Positions 24,236 to 33,382 of a stretch of 64,000 nucleotides of DNA are shown here, one piece after another; position 1 is the stretch's first letter; every line of letters starts with the position of its first letter. The stretch lies in assembly GCA_002408085.1 (NCBI GenBank), contig DHQL01000025.1, positions 1 through 64,000 of the forward strand. Direction: 5' to 3'. Both the position numbers and the translations under genes were made by a program. Under the pieces are notes generated by a model. That model was not told where the DNA came from. It ran no database searches and worked only from the letters and a program-made list of their open reading frames with translations. The DNA comes from Spirochaeta sp. UBA5339 (GTDB lineage: Bacteria > Spirochaetota > Spirochaetia > DSM-2461).

Positions 24236-24658
24236 GTGTTTCCTGAAATTCTGATAATCATCATCCTGTCGGGAATTTTCCTTGTTCTTGTGCTGAGTCT
24301 GATCAGGGAAAAGAGACAGAACAGGCCGGAGGAAGAGAGCAGTTATCTCGATGAAACCGATCTTGAAGATGACCGCACCCCCTGCCCCCTCTGCGGCAAA
24401 AAACTCCACCGGGGCGAACGGGTCCACTCACAGATCTATTCAAAGGGTGAGGACCGGCTGATGAATATCTACGGCTGCCCCTGGTGTTATCCGGCTCATC
24501 CCGCTGGAGCCAGGAAGCCAGAAAGGGAACGGCGCTGCCCCTCCTGCGGACTGCCCATGAAAGAGGGCAGTTTTGCGGTGGCCAGGGTATTTGAAAGACC
24601 CGGGCGGAAGATGCATGTTCATGTTCTCGGCTGCCCGGTCTGCCGAAACAGCCGCTGA
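24236..24658 (+). CDS. Membrane-anchored double zinc-ribbon protein
   Basis: A 140-residue protein that begins at a GTG with AAAGGGG upstream. One transmembrane helix spans about residues 4-23, then a basic RxKRQNR stop and an acidic linker. Four CxxC knuckles follow (CPLCG, CPWCYP, CPSCG, CPVC), which pair as two zinc ribbons with HxxxRGERVHSQIYSKG-like spacers, so the two halves look duplicated. I know of no assigned function. It lies 12 nt ahead of the alkyltransferase-like gene, which suggests co-transcription. Confidence 0.7.
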   Translation: MFPEILIIIILSGIFLVLVLSLIREKRQNRPEEESSYLDETDLEDDRTPCPLCGKKLHRGERVHSQIYSKGEDRLMNIYGCPWCYPAHPAGARKPERERRCPSCGLPMKEGSFAVARVFERPGRKMHVHVLGCPVCRNSR

Positions 24659-24670
24659 CCGGGAGGATTA

Positions 24671-24976
24671 ATGGAAGAGTTTTCAATCCGTGTATTTGAA
24701 ATAATCAGACAGATTCCACCTGGGATGGTCTGCAGCTACGGACGGATCGCCGTCCTGGCCGGAGCACCCCGGGGAGCTCGCCAGGTAGCAAGACTTCTCC
24801 ACAGCTCCAGCGGAAAGCAGGGACTCCCCTGGCATCGTGTGATCAATGCCTCCGGGGGCATCTCCCTTCCCGGAGATGCCGGTCTCTTACAGCAGAAGCT
24901 TCTTGAGTCGGAAGGAGTCTCCTTCGGCCCCACAGGCAGGGTCAGCCTTGCCGATTACCTCTGGGTGGGAGAGTAA
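24671..24976 (+). CDS. Alkyltransferase-like protein (ATL, MGMT-like DNA-binding)
   Basis: A 101-residue protein equal to the C-terminal domain of O6-alkylguanine-DNA alkyltransferase, with the DNA-binding helix GAPRGARQVARLLHSS. The catalytic PCHRV motif reads PWHRV here, so the acceptor Cys is Trp. ATL proteins bind O6-alkylguanine but cannot repair it; they flag the lesion for nucleotide excision repair. Size and motif fit this class well. It follows the zinc-ribbon gene closely and precedes aroA by 85 nt. Confidence 0.88.
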   Translation: MEEFSIRVFEIIRQIPPGMVCSYGRIAVLAGAPRGARQVARLLHSSSGKQGLPWHRVINASGGISLPGDAGLLQQKLLESEGVSFGPTGRVSLADYLWVGE

Positions 24977-25061
24977 ACAGCTTTTTACCCGAGGAGCATC
25001 CAAAATCCACCCTGTCAGCCTTGGACACGGCACCGCCGGATCTGCTATTCTCATCAATACT

Positions 25062-26357
25062 ATGAGCACAGTCACAATTAAAGGAAAAACCGGCGCTCTG
25101 GACGCTCCGGTCAGACTGGAGGGCAGCGTACAGGTTCCTGCCTCCAAATCTCACACCATCAGAGCTCTTCTGATTGCCTCACTGGCCAGCGGGAAGAGCC
25201 GCATTAGAAGACCCCTCTACTCGGCGGATACACTCTCCTGCCTGGAAGCCTGCCGAAAACTGGGAGCTGTTATCGAAGACAGGGAAGACGGCTGGGAAGT
25301 TGTCAGCCCCATCCCCTTCGGAGAGGACAGTGATGTCTATATCGATGTAGGCAACTCCGGAACCTCCCTATACCTGCTTACGGCCATTGCCGCTGCCCTG
25401 GGACGGAAGGTTCACTTTGACGGAGACGAGCAGATCCGCCGCCGCTCCGCCGACCGCCTTCTCAATGCCCTGAAGGATCTGGGTGTGGAAGTGGAATCCG
25501 CAGAGAACGGCTGTGCCCCCTACTGGGTGAAGGGACCCCTTCAGGAGGGAGAGTGCTCCATCGAATGCCCCACAAGCCAGTACCTTTCGGCCCTTCTTCT
25601 GGCCGCTCCCCTCCTGCCCTCGTCCTCACAGAAAGTCCGCATCAAGGTTCCCCTGCTGATGGAGCAGCCCTATGCGGAGATGACCCTGAAGTGGATGGAA
25701 AAACAGGGACTGAGCTGGGAACAGGATGAGATGAGGGAATTTGTCATTCCCGGCGGACAGGGATACAGCTCCTTTGACGAGCCCATTGCCGCCGACTTCT
25801 CATCGGCGACCTTTTTCTTCTGTGCCCCCGCAGTGACAGGCTCAACTCTTCTGCTGAAGGGCCTTGATATGGAGGACAGTCAGGGGGACAAGGCGGTGCT
25901 GGACTATCTACAGACAATGGGCGCCTCGGTTCACCACAGTACCGAGGGTGTTGAAGTTTTCGGAGGCGCTCTTAAGGGAGCCGTCCTAGATCTGAACAAC
26001 ACCCCCGACGCCCTTCCCGCCATGGCGGTCACCGCCTGCTACGCTGAAGGGGAGACAAGAATCGTCAATGTGCCCCAGGCCAGGATGAAGGAGACCGACA
26101 GGATCGCCGTTATGACGGCGGAGCTGAGGAAGATGGGGGCTGAGATTGAAGAGACCCCCGACGGCATGATTATTCAGGGAGGCCCCCTGAAGGGCGCTTC
26201 CGTCAAGGGACACGGGGACCACAGGGTTGTTATGGCCCTCTCCATCGCTAGCCTTGGAGCCGAGGGAGAGACATCAATCGATACGGCTGAGGCCGTGGAT
26301 ATCACCTATCCCGGGTTCTTTGAGCAGCTGAAAACTCTCAGAACCGATTTGAACTAA
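25062..26357 (+). CDS. aroA: 3-phosphoshikimate 1-carboxyvinyltransferase (EPSP synthase)
   Basis: A 431-residue two-domain enzyme that joins shikimate-3-phosphate and PEP in aromatic amino acid synthesis. It has the substrate-binding VPASKSHTIRA near residue 26, GNSGTSLYLLTA near 96 and the C-terminal KGHGDHRVVMALSIA near 385. I use the ATG at 25062; the longer frame would overlap the ATL gene for no gain. The ribosome site is weak. The other shikimate genes are not nearby. Confidence 0.95.
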   Translation: MSTVTIKGKTGALDAPVRLEGSVQVPASKSHTIRALLIASLASGKSRIRRPLYSADTLSCLEACRKLGAVIEDREDGWEVVSPIPFGEDSDVYIDVGNSGTSLYLLTAIAAALGRKVHFDGDEQIRRRSADRLLNALKDLGVEVESAENGCAPYWVKGPLQEGECSIECPTSQYLSALLLAAPLLPSSSQKVRIKVPLLMEQPYAEMTLKWMEKQGLSWEQDEMREFVIPGGQGYSSFDEPIAADFSSATFFFCAPAVTGSTLLLKGLDMEDSQGDKAVLDYLQTMGASVHHSTEGVEVFGGALKGAVLDLNNTPDALPAMAVTACYAEGETRIVNVPQARMKETDRIAVMTAELRKMGAEIEETPDGMIIQGGPLKGASVKGHGDHRVVMALSIASLGAEGETSIDTAEAVDITYPGFFEQLKTLRTDLN

Positions 26358-26371
26358 GGACCGGCGGCAAA

Positions 26372-26385
26372 CCGGCATCAACCGG
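26372..26385. repeat. Short GC-rich motif shared with the aspS 3' region
   Basis: CCGGCATCAACCGG occurs just after aroA, and the same 14-mer with one change (CCGGCATCAGCCGG) lies just after aspS at 39773-39786. Both are surrounded by further GC-rich half-palindromes. It may be a small intergenic repeat family or chance. Confidence 0.3.
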
Positions 26386-26449
26386 CACTGGCCGGGGGCA
26401 TCTGATCCGACAGAGGCGCCTGAAACCGCAGACCAGCAAGGAGAGCACC

Positions 26450-27475
26450 ATGAAGACAATTGAACTGAGAAGCGACACCTTTACCCGCCCTACTGAGGCC
26501 ATGCGCAAGGCGATGTACGATGCCGAAGTGGGAGACGATGTCTACGGTGAGGACCCAACGGTCAACAGACTTGAGGCAATGACGGCGGAGCTCTGCGGCG
26601 CCGAGGCCGCCCTCTTTGTCAGCTCGGGAACCATGGGGAACCTGATCCCCCTGATCCTTCTGGGAGGAAGGGGCAATGAGGTGATTCTCCATGAGCAGGC
26701 TCATATCCTCCACCACGAGGTCGGCGGAATTGCCGCGGTGGCCGGAACCGTTCCCATCGCCGCCGCCGGAGAGCGGGGGATTCTCAAGCCCGAAACGGTG
26801 GCAGGCCATATCAAGGAGAACGCCTACGATATTGCCCATACCAGCCTGATTGCCATTGAAAACACCCACAACTTCGAAGGGGGAACCTGCTGGAAGCCGG
26901 ATGATTTGGCCGCCCTTTCCGCCTATGCCCGGTCAAAGAACCTTCCGGTCCATATGGACGGCGCCCGCTGTTTCAATGCCTGTGCTTCAACGGGCATGAG
27001 TCTTGGGGAGGTCTTCTCCCATGTGGACTCGGCCAACCTCTGCCTCTCCAAGGGCCTCGGTGCTCCGGTGGGTTAGATGATTGCCGGAAACAGAGAGCTT
27101 ATTGCCGATTCACGGCGGTGGAGAAAGATTCTGGGAGGAGGCATGAGGCAGGCGGGAGTTCTGGCGGCGGCCGGGATCTATGCCCTGGAAAACAACAGGG
27201 AGCGCCTTGTCGAGGACCATGATCATGCCCGCGCGCTGGCTGAAGCCCTGGACCGCTGCGGCTGGGCAGAGGTGGAAACGGAACGGGTGGAAAGCAATAT
27301 TGTCTTTGCAAAGACCCCTGGATTTGAAGCTGGAGCCATTGAAAAGAAACTGGCAGACAGGGGTGTGAAGGTGATTGCAACAGGCCCCGAAGAGCTTCGC
27401 CTTGTAACCAGTCTTGAAGTCGGCCCGGATCAGATTTCTGAAGCCTGCCGGATAATTTCTGAACTGGAAATCTGA
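26450..27475 (+). pseudogene. ltaE: Low-specificity L-threonine aldolase interrupted by one in-frame TAG
   Basis: The two halves lie in the same frame and form a 341-codon PLP aldolase. The first 208 codons carry ELRSDTFTRPT, the ligand segment HMDGARCFNA and the PLP lysine (K201) in LSKGLGAPVG. The next codon is TAG (27074-27076), where the family has Ser in GAPVGS. The rest continues as MIAGNRELI...RRWRKILGGGMRQAG to the normal C-terminus. TCG to TAG is one base change. An AAGGAG ribosome site is present. The enzyme splits threonine or allo-threonine to glycine and acetaldehyde. Unless the amber codon is read through, the C-terminal domain is lost and the protein is probably inactive. Confidence 0.88.
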
Positions 27476-27514
27476 GAGCCCGGAGGTCCAGCCGAGCCGG
27501 ACTGAATCATCGCC

Positions 27515-28810
27515 CTAGCGCTGCTCCAGATAGTTGAGGTAGTCCGCCCGGGTCACAATTCCCAGAAGACGGCCCTCATGGGCCACTGGAATATGCCCCA
27601 CATTGTGCTGGAGAAAGAAGCTCTCCAGCTCCTTGATGCTGGCATCCCGGGCACAGCTGTGAACCTTGCGGGTCATATAGCTGCGGACAGGAGACTTCAT
27701 CTGATCGCTCTTTCTGGCCTTACTGATATCCCGAAGGGTCATAAAGCCCACAAGAGTCCCCTCATCATTGAGCACAGGTGCCCCGGTATGGCCGCTCTTT
27801 TCCAGAAAGAGAGAGGCATCAAGCACCGACCAGGAATCCCTGATCACATCCACATCCATGGTCATCAGGTCCTCTGCGGATACGGCGGGAACCAGTGAGT
27901 GAGTCAGTCCGTTGATAAAGGACTCGTACACCTCCTGACCGAACTTGCCCTTCAGCTGGGCCGATGCGGCCCGTGTATGTCCGCCCCCGCCCCAGGGTGC
28001 CAGAATACTGCTTACATCGATTGTCTCCTTCTGGCTCCTGCCGATAATAAGGGTTTTCTTTGCCTTCTCCAGGCCGAAGAGAACAAAGAGGGCGTCGGCG
28101 TTCTCCACCTCAAAGACCTTCTCCACAATGGGAGCCAGTCCGCTGACCTGCTCCTTCATCTCATAGTAGCTGAGGATAATGGTGTGACCGTGAATCTTCT
28201 TGTAGACAAGACGGTTTACCACCTGATGAAACAGGGTGATCTGATACTCCTGTTTCAGGGGCTTCAGGAACTGACTGACAAGCTTCATACTTCCACCCTG
28301 TCCCAGAAGCCAGGAGGCTGCCTCGAAATCCTTGAGGCAGACATTCTCATGGGTAAAGTTTCCCGTGTCCGCAAAGATTCCGGTAAGGGCGATGGTTGCA
28401 TCAACGGGTTCCAGGGTCACATCCTTCTCCATAAGCAGTGTCGCAATCACCGTTGTATTGGCACCATAGTCACAGGAGAGGATGCAGGCATTATCCAGAT
28501 CGCAGCTGTCATTGGAGTGGTGGTCGTAGATATACATCTCCCCGTTAAAGTCAGGAAGAAATTCAAGATACTCCTTTATCCGTCCCCGGGTCCTTGTATC
28601 AAAGACAACGATCTTGTCCACATCCATTCCCCGGAGCTCTCCGGAGGAGATAAAGTTCAGATGATTTTTATATAGATTGTAGAGTGACTTTGCCACCGGA
28701 TGGATCAGCCGGCTTCTGACGCAGACAGCATCGGGATAGAGATAACGCCCCAGCACCAGAGAGCCCAGGCAGTCCAGATCCATATTGCTGTGTCCCACAA
28801 GAATCGTCAT
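27515..28810 (-). CDS. DHH-family phosphoesterase with two CBS domains
   Basis: A 431-residue protein. The N-terminal DHH domain has GHSNMDLDCLGS (residues 6-17), VFDTRTRG and the DHH triad in YIYDHHSND, with CDYGANTTV as a fourth metal motif. A DHHA1 domain ends at GGGGHTRAAS, and two CBS domains occupy about 315-431. The family cleaves phosphodiester bonds in small oligonucleotides or nucleotides. The same DHH-CBS block forms the front half of some tRNA nucleotidyltransferases, but that half is missing here and the frame is complete. CBS domains usually sense adenine nucleotides. It is monocistronic, after the htpG terminator. Confidence 0.85.
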   Translation of the reverse strand: MTILVGHSNMDLDCLGSLVLGRYLYPDAVCVRSRLIHPVAKSLYNLYKNHLNFISSGELRGMDVDKIVVFDTRTRGRIKEYLEFLPDFNGEMYIYDHHSNDSCDLDNACILSCDYGANTTVIATLLMEKDVTLEPVDATIALTGIFADTGNFTHENVCLKDFEAASWLLGQGGSMKLVSQFLKPLKQEYQITLFHQVVNRLVYKKIHGHTIILSYYEMKEQVSGLAPIVEKVFEVENADALFVLFGLEKAKKTLIIGRSQKETIDVSSILAPWGGGGHTRAASAQLKGKFGQEVYESFINGLTHSLVPAVSAEDLMTMDVDVIRDSWSVLDASLFLEKSGHTGAPVLNDEGTLVGFMTLRDISKARKSDQMKSPVRSYMTRKVHSCARDASIKELESFFLQHNVGHIPVAHEGRLLGIVTRADYLNYLEQR

Positions 28811-28940
28811 AGGCGCTGCAGGATCCTAGGCATAAAAACTTTCCCGATTTTCCATACACCAATTATTTCCCAGAAAATCTCTCAAGTCAAAAAAAATTGG
28901 GACCAGGGGAGCCGGCGACAAAAGTATAAGGGAACAGGAC

Positions 28941-28970
28941 AAAAAAAAGGACCGCCCCGAAGGACGGCCC
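28941..28970 (-). terminator. Strong Rho-independent terminator after htpG
   Basis: On the minus strand a 9-bp GC stem with two wobble pairs and a TTCG loop precedes eight T. It lies 45 nt beyond the htpG stop. Confidence 0.92.
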
Positions 28971-29014
28971 TGATCAGCCGGAATCAGTTCCCGGCGGGTA
29001 TTTAAAAAATAATA

Positions 29015-30889
29015 TTAGAGAGCCCTCTCCATAATGCGGTTCAGTCTCTGAGCGAATACATGGGGATCTTTCAGTGCCGCACCCTCGGAGAGGATAGCCT
29101 GATCCAGAAGGAGGTGAGCCACATCATCCAGCAGAGCCTGGTCCGAGGAACCGGAGAGCTGCTTGACGATGGCATGATCGGGATTCACTTCCAGAATGGG
29201 TTTGATCTCGGGCATCTCGGTCTGCCCCATGGCCTTCAGCATCTGCTGCATCTGGGCTGTGGGATCATTCTCATCGGCTACGATACAGCTGGGAGATTCA
29301 TGGAGGCGGCTGGAGGCGATAACGTCCTTAACCTCTTCACCCAGAGCATCTTTAATCTTCTTCAGCAGGGGCTCAACGGATTTTTCCTTCTCCTTGTCCT
29401 CTTCTGTCTTCAGATCGTCGGCACTGCCTGACTTGTTGACGGCCTTCATCTCTTTCTCTTTGTAGGTTCCCATCATGGGAGCAACGATCTCGTCGATCTC
29501 GTCATCCATAATCAGAACTTCAATTCCCTTCTTCTTGTAAGCTTCCAGGAGGGGAGAGTTTCGTAAGGTAGCTTCATTGTCGCCTGTGATGTAGTAGATG
29601 GCCTTCTGATCGTCGGTCATTCTGTCCACATAGGAGGCGAGGCTGGTCCAGCCCTCTACGGAGGTGGACTTAAAGCGTACCAGCTCCATCAGGTCGTCCT
29701 TGTTGGCATAATCGGAATACACACCCTCTTTAAGAGGTCTGTTGTACTGCTCGATAAACTCCTTGTACTCCTCTTCCTTGTCGGCAAGCTTTTTCAGCTC
29801 ACCGAGAATCTTCTTGACAGAAGCATTCTTGATGCTGGAGAGAATCTTGTTCTTCTGCAGGATCTCACGGCTCACGTTGAGGGGAAGGTCCTCAGAGTCG
29901 ATTACACCACGTACGAAACGCAGGTATGTGGGGAGGAGTTCCTTGTCGTCGTCGGTGATAAACACACGGCGGACATAGAGTTTTACACCGGGCTTGTAGT
30001 CGGCCTGGTACATGTCGAAGGGTGCCTTTTTGGGGATGAAGAAGAGAGTTGTATACTCCAGAGTTCCCTCGGCTCTTGTGTGGATCTTGTACATGGGATC
30101 GTCCATGTCGTTGGAGATGGACTTGTAGAACTCATTGTACTCCTCTTCCTTGACCTCCCGGGCGGAACGCTTCCAGAGGGCGGAGGCGGAGTTGATCTGT
30201 TCAACTTTGTCTTCCTTGATCTCTTTCTGATCGTCACCCTCGCCTTCATAGCGGCTGGACTCATAGTGGAGGAAGATGGGGAATGCGATGTGGTTGGAAT
30301 ACTTCTTGATGATCTGTTCCAGATCCCACTTGTTAGCGTACTCCTTGCCCTGATCGTTCAGGTGAAGAACAACGGAGGTTCCGTTTCCATCGGGGCGCTC
30401 TGCGGGGTCAAGGGTAAATCCCTCCTGACCGTCGCTGCTCCACTTCCAGGCGCTCTCTTCGCCGGCCTTCTGTGTGATTACATCAACCTTGTCGGCTACC
30501 ATAAAGATGGAGTAGAATCCGACACCAAACTGACCGATCAGGTTGGAGTCCTTCTTCTCGTCTCCAGTCATCTGGCTGAGAAAGTTCTTTGTACCGGACC
30601 GGGCGATGGTTCCCAGAGAGTCCACCAGATCCTGGTCGTTCATTCCGATACCGTTATCCTTGATGGTCAGGGTCTTCTTGTCATTCTTGTCGATGACAAT
30701 ATCGATACGGGGATTGAATTCCAGATTCTTGAAGGAATCTTCTGTGAGGGTCATATATTTCAGCTTATCCAGAGCGTCGGATGAGTTTGAAATCAGCTCC
30801 CGCAGAAAGATCTCGCTGTGTGAGTAAAGTGAATGAATCAGCAGATGCAGAAGCTGATTCACCTCGGTTTTGAACTTCTTTTTAGACAC
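29015..30889 (-). CDS. htpG: Molecular chaperone HtpG (Hsp90)
   Basis: A 624-residue Hsp90, close to the usual bacterial length. The ATP-binding N-domain shows ELISNSSDALDKL, DNGIGM and IGQFGVGFYS. The middle domain has the catalytic-loop segment LPLNVSREILQKNKIL, and the C-terminal dimerisation domain is complete. It begins at a GTG with AAGGAG eight nt upstream. Its acidic C-terminal linker (KTEEDKEKEKS) is normal for the family. It is monocistronic with about 360 nt of non-coding DNA upstream and a strong terminator downstream. I saw no CIRCE element. Confidence 0.97.
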   Translation of the reverse strand: MSKKKFKTEVNQLLHLLIHSLYSHSEIFLRELISNSSDALDKLKYMTLTEDSFKNLEFNPRIDIVIDKNDKKTLTIKDNGIGMNDQDLVDSLGTIARSGTKNFLSQMTGDEKKDSNLIGQFGVGFYSIFMVADKVDVITQKAGEESAWKWSSDGQEGFTLDPAERPDGNGTSVVLHLNDQGKEYANKWDLEQIIKKYSNHIAFPIFLHYESSRYEGEGDDQKEIKEDKVEQINSASALWKRSAREVKEEEYNEFYKSISNDMDDPMYKIHTRAEGTLEYTTLFFIPKKAPFDMYQADYKPGVKLYVRRVFITDDDKELLPTYLRFVRGVIDSEDLPLNVSREILQKNKILSSIKNASVKKILGELKKLADKEEEYKEFIEQYNRPLKEGVYSDYANKDDLMELVRFKSTSVEGWTSLASYVDRMTDDQKAIYYITGDNEATLRNSPLLEAYKKKGIEVLIMDDEIDEIVAPMMGTYKEKEMKAVNKSGSADDLKTEEDKEKEKSVEPLLKKIKDALGEEVKDVIASSRLHESPSCIVADENDPTAQMQQMLKAMGQTEMPEIKPILEVNPDHAIVKQLSGSSDQALLDDVAHLLLDQAILSEGAALKDPHVFAQRLNRIMERAL

Positions 30890-31248
30890 GGATTGGTCTC
30901 CTTAACAGTGTGAAATGAGTTGATTCCTCAAAAAAAAGAACTGCAAATCTCTTTCATGAGTTACTCCGATGTATAAAATAATAATTTTCAAAGCAGGCGG
31001 CAATATTGAGTTTAATAAAGTATGGTGAATGACCCGGATATGGAGGGATTGAAATATTTTTTTCGATTTAACATGAAACTGATCATAAAATGAACTATCA
31101 TTAATATCGAATCACTTTCATTCCTGCGGGGAAGGTAGTCTGCTTTTGATGTGGATTTGAGGTTAGGGGCAACCGAAATCCTTTTGCATTAAGATAATAC
31201 ATCAAGTGGAAAATCTTCCCCTCTCATTTTATAACCCCCCAAAAGAGA
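30890..31248. other. Non-coding region between htpG and a HEAT-like gene
   Basis: No credible gene lies here. The htpG ribosome site (AAGGAG) is at its left end. A possible but weak minus-strand promoter (TTGCCG, 17 nt, TATTTT) lies about 95-70 nt upstream of the htpG start. The right half, past the stop of the next gene, has no obvious terminator. Confidence 0.35.
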
Positions 31249-31905
31249 CTAAAGTTCTCCCAGTACATCCCTGGCCAGAAGTCTGGTATTTCTGCTGTAC
31301 CCTCCGCTGGGAACCGCGACTTCTACAAGAGCAGAACTTAAAGAGGAAGACCAGTAGGCTGAACCGTGGTGTTCGGATACTGCTCTGACCGCAAGAAGTG
31401 TATTATAGATAAGGGCATCATCTCTATAGAAGGACATCTGCCCTTTAAGGATTCTGGTAAACAGAACATCCATTCTGTCGTGTGTCATTCCAAGCTGCCC
31501 GCAGGAGATAACCGCCGTGGACAGCACCACAGTGGAAGTTTCATTCTGAAGGACCGTCATTAGGGAGTCTACAGCATCTGGGTTACCGGTAAAACCCAGG
31601 AGCCGTACAGCCTCGTTTCTGATCATAATATTATCATTCTCAACCCTCAGACTCTCATAACGGAGATTGACAACCCCTTCACAGGCCAGATAATTCAGTA
31701 CATCTATGACTCCCCTCATTCTTGATTCTGACAGTGAACCCTCAGAGATCAGAGTGTCTATCTCCGAAAGGGCAATCTGTTTGTGTTTATAGTCCATGGA
31801 CTCGGCCATTCCCCTGACAAAGGGGAGATCTTGGGTTTCAGCGGAGAGTTGAATTAGCGAAAAGGCCGCAAAGACAGCGGAAGCTAAGAGTTTTTTTATT
31901 TTCAT
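31249..31905 (-). CDS. Secreted HEAT-repeat-like protein
   Basis: A 218-residue protein that begins MKIKKLL with a signal peptide ending LSAE near residue 23. The mature part is all helix, with alternating pairs such as MIRNEAVRLLGFTGNPDAVDSLMTVL and TVVLSTAVISCGQLG that resemble HEAT/Armadillo repeats. Such periplasmic repeat proteins are typically protein-binding. GGGA lies ahead of the start. It stands alone between non-coding regions. I recognise no specific function. Confidence 0.75.
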   Translation of the reverse strand: MKIKKLLASAVFAAFSLIQLSAETQDLPFVRGMAESMDYKHKQIALSEIDTLISEGSLSESRMRGVIDVLNYLACEGVVNLRYESLRVENDNIMIRNEAVRLLGFTGNPDAVDSLMTVLQNETSTVVLSTAVISCGQLGMTHDRMDVLFTRILKGQMSFYRDDALIYNTLLAVRAVSEHHGSAYWSSSLSSALVEVAVPSGGYSRNTRLLARDVLGEL

Positions 31906-32137
31906 AAATTCCCGATAGTTTTTATATTATTTCTTAATTAAGGTTAAGATAGCAGATATTCGGGAAACCATAAAGCGGTTTTACTGAAACTGAAAAAATG
32001 GAGAATGCGGATATATTGAATAATAACAGTTTTTGAGGAATAATTTCGAATATGGATGATTCAGACCCTTTTTTATATAGTTCTATCCCCTCTTTTAACA
32101 GCACCGCCGGTTTAAATCCTGCTGCTTCCGGTCCGGC

Positions 32138-33382
32138 ATGATCTTTCAGTTTCTTTTTTTAGCCGTCCTTCTGATATTCTCAGCACTCTTTTCATCCACA
32201 GAGACAGCCTTTACATCCCTGTCACTCTACCAGATTCAGGAGATGAAGAAGAACAAGGGCCGCCGGGGAGAGATGGTAAACAGGCTGACAAAAAAACCCG
32301 ATGCCCTGCTGACAACTCTTCTGATCGGAAACAACCTTGCCAATATCGGTGCCACAGCCCTCTCAACATCTCTGACGATTGAGATTTTCGGCTCTCAGTT
32401 TGTGGGTTATATGACCGGTATTCTGACACTCTTTGTACTGATCTTCGGAGAGGTCACACCAAAGCAGATAGCCCTTGCCAGAAACGAGGCAATCTGCCTG
32501 ATGATGGCCTTCCCGATCCACTTCATGCGCAACATCTTCCGTCCGATTATATGGATTATTTCGGGAATCAGTTCCCTTTTCACCCGGCTCTTTGCGGGAC
32601 AGGTCAAGAAGTCCTTTACCCTCGAAAACCTTCTGCAGATGGTCTCCCTCGGTGAAAACATGGGTATTGTCGAGAGTTATGAGAAACAGATGGTTAAGAA
32701 CGTATTCCGCATAAACGACACTCCGGTCAAGGGAATTACCACCTACCGGACCGATGTGTTCTGCCTGGACAAGGAGTCTCCGATAGAGGATGTTCTTGAT
32801 GAAATTCTTGAGAAGGATTTCTCCCGTATCCCTGTCTATCAGGACAATCCCGAGCATATTGTGGGCGTCGTTATGATCCGGGACCTTCTGAAGGGCCTTG
32901 CCGCCGGAGAGACTGGTATCCGACTCAAGGACAAGATGAAGGAACCCTTCTTTATTCCCGAAACAAAAATGGTTCACGACCTCTTCCATCAGTTCAAGGA
33001 AGAGATGCTGAACATGGCCATTGTTCTGGACGAGTACGGCGGACTGACCGGTATTGTAACCAAGGAAGATGTAATCGAAGAGATCTTCGGGGAACTCTAC
33101 GACGAAAATGAAGAGACTGCCAGCGACAAGATTCTGACAGGGGACAACGATGAGTGGATCATCCAGGGAGATACAAACTTCTACGACCTTCACGACCACC
33201 TTGGTCTGGATCTGGAGCATGATATCAAAACTCTGACCATAAGCGGCTACCTGACCGAAAAGCTGGGAGAAATTCCCAGGCCGGGGAAGGAAGTTGAACT
33301 TCCCGAAGGCCGCTATATAATTTCCAGGGTAAACAACAACAGGATCGAAGAGATCCGCTTTAAAAAATCAAAACAGCTCTAA
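32138..33382 (+). CDS. CNNM/CorC-family membrane protein (DUF21-CBS-CorC_HlyC)
   Basis: A 414-residue protein. The N-terminal DUF21 domain has four helices to about residue 150 and the characteristic SALFSSTETAFTSLS and GNNLANIGATALST stretches. Two CBS domains follow (about 195-320, with a DEYGGLTGIVTKEDVIEEIFGEL block) and then a C-terminal CorC_HlyC domain. Family members export or sense Mg2+ or Co2+; older names call them hemolysins. The ribosome site is weak. Its 3' end overlaps the converging DUF763 gene by 15 nt. Confidence 0.92.
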   Translation: MIFQFLFLAVLLIFSALFSSTETAFTSLSLYQIQEMKKNKGRRGEMVNRLTKKPDALLTTLLIGNNLANIGATALSTSLTIEIFGSQFVGYMTGILTLFVLIFGEVTPKQIALARNEAICLMMAFPIHFMRNIFRPIIWIISGISSLFTRLFAGQVKKSFTLENLLQMVSLGENMGIVESYEKQMVKNVFRINDTPVKGITTYRTDVFCLDKESPIEDVLDEILEKDFSRIPVYQDNPEHIVGVVMIRDLLKGLAAGETGIRLKDKMKEPFFIPETKMVHDLFHQFKEEMLNMAIVLDEYGGLTGIVTKEDVIEEIFGELYDENEETASDKILTGDNDEWIIQGDTNFYDLHDHLGLDLEHDIKTLTISGYLTEKLGEIPRPGKEVELPEGRYIISRVNNNRIEEIRFKKSKQL

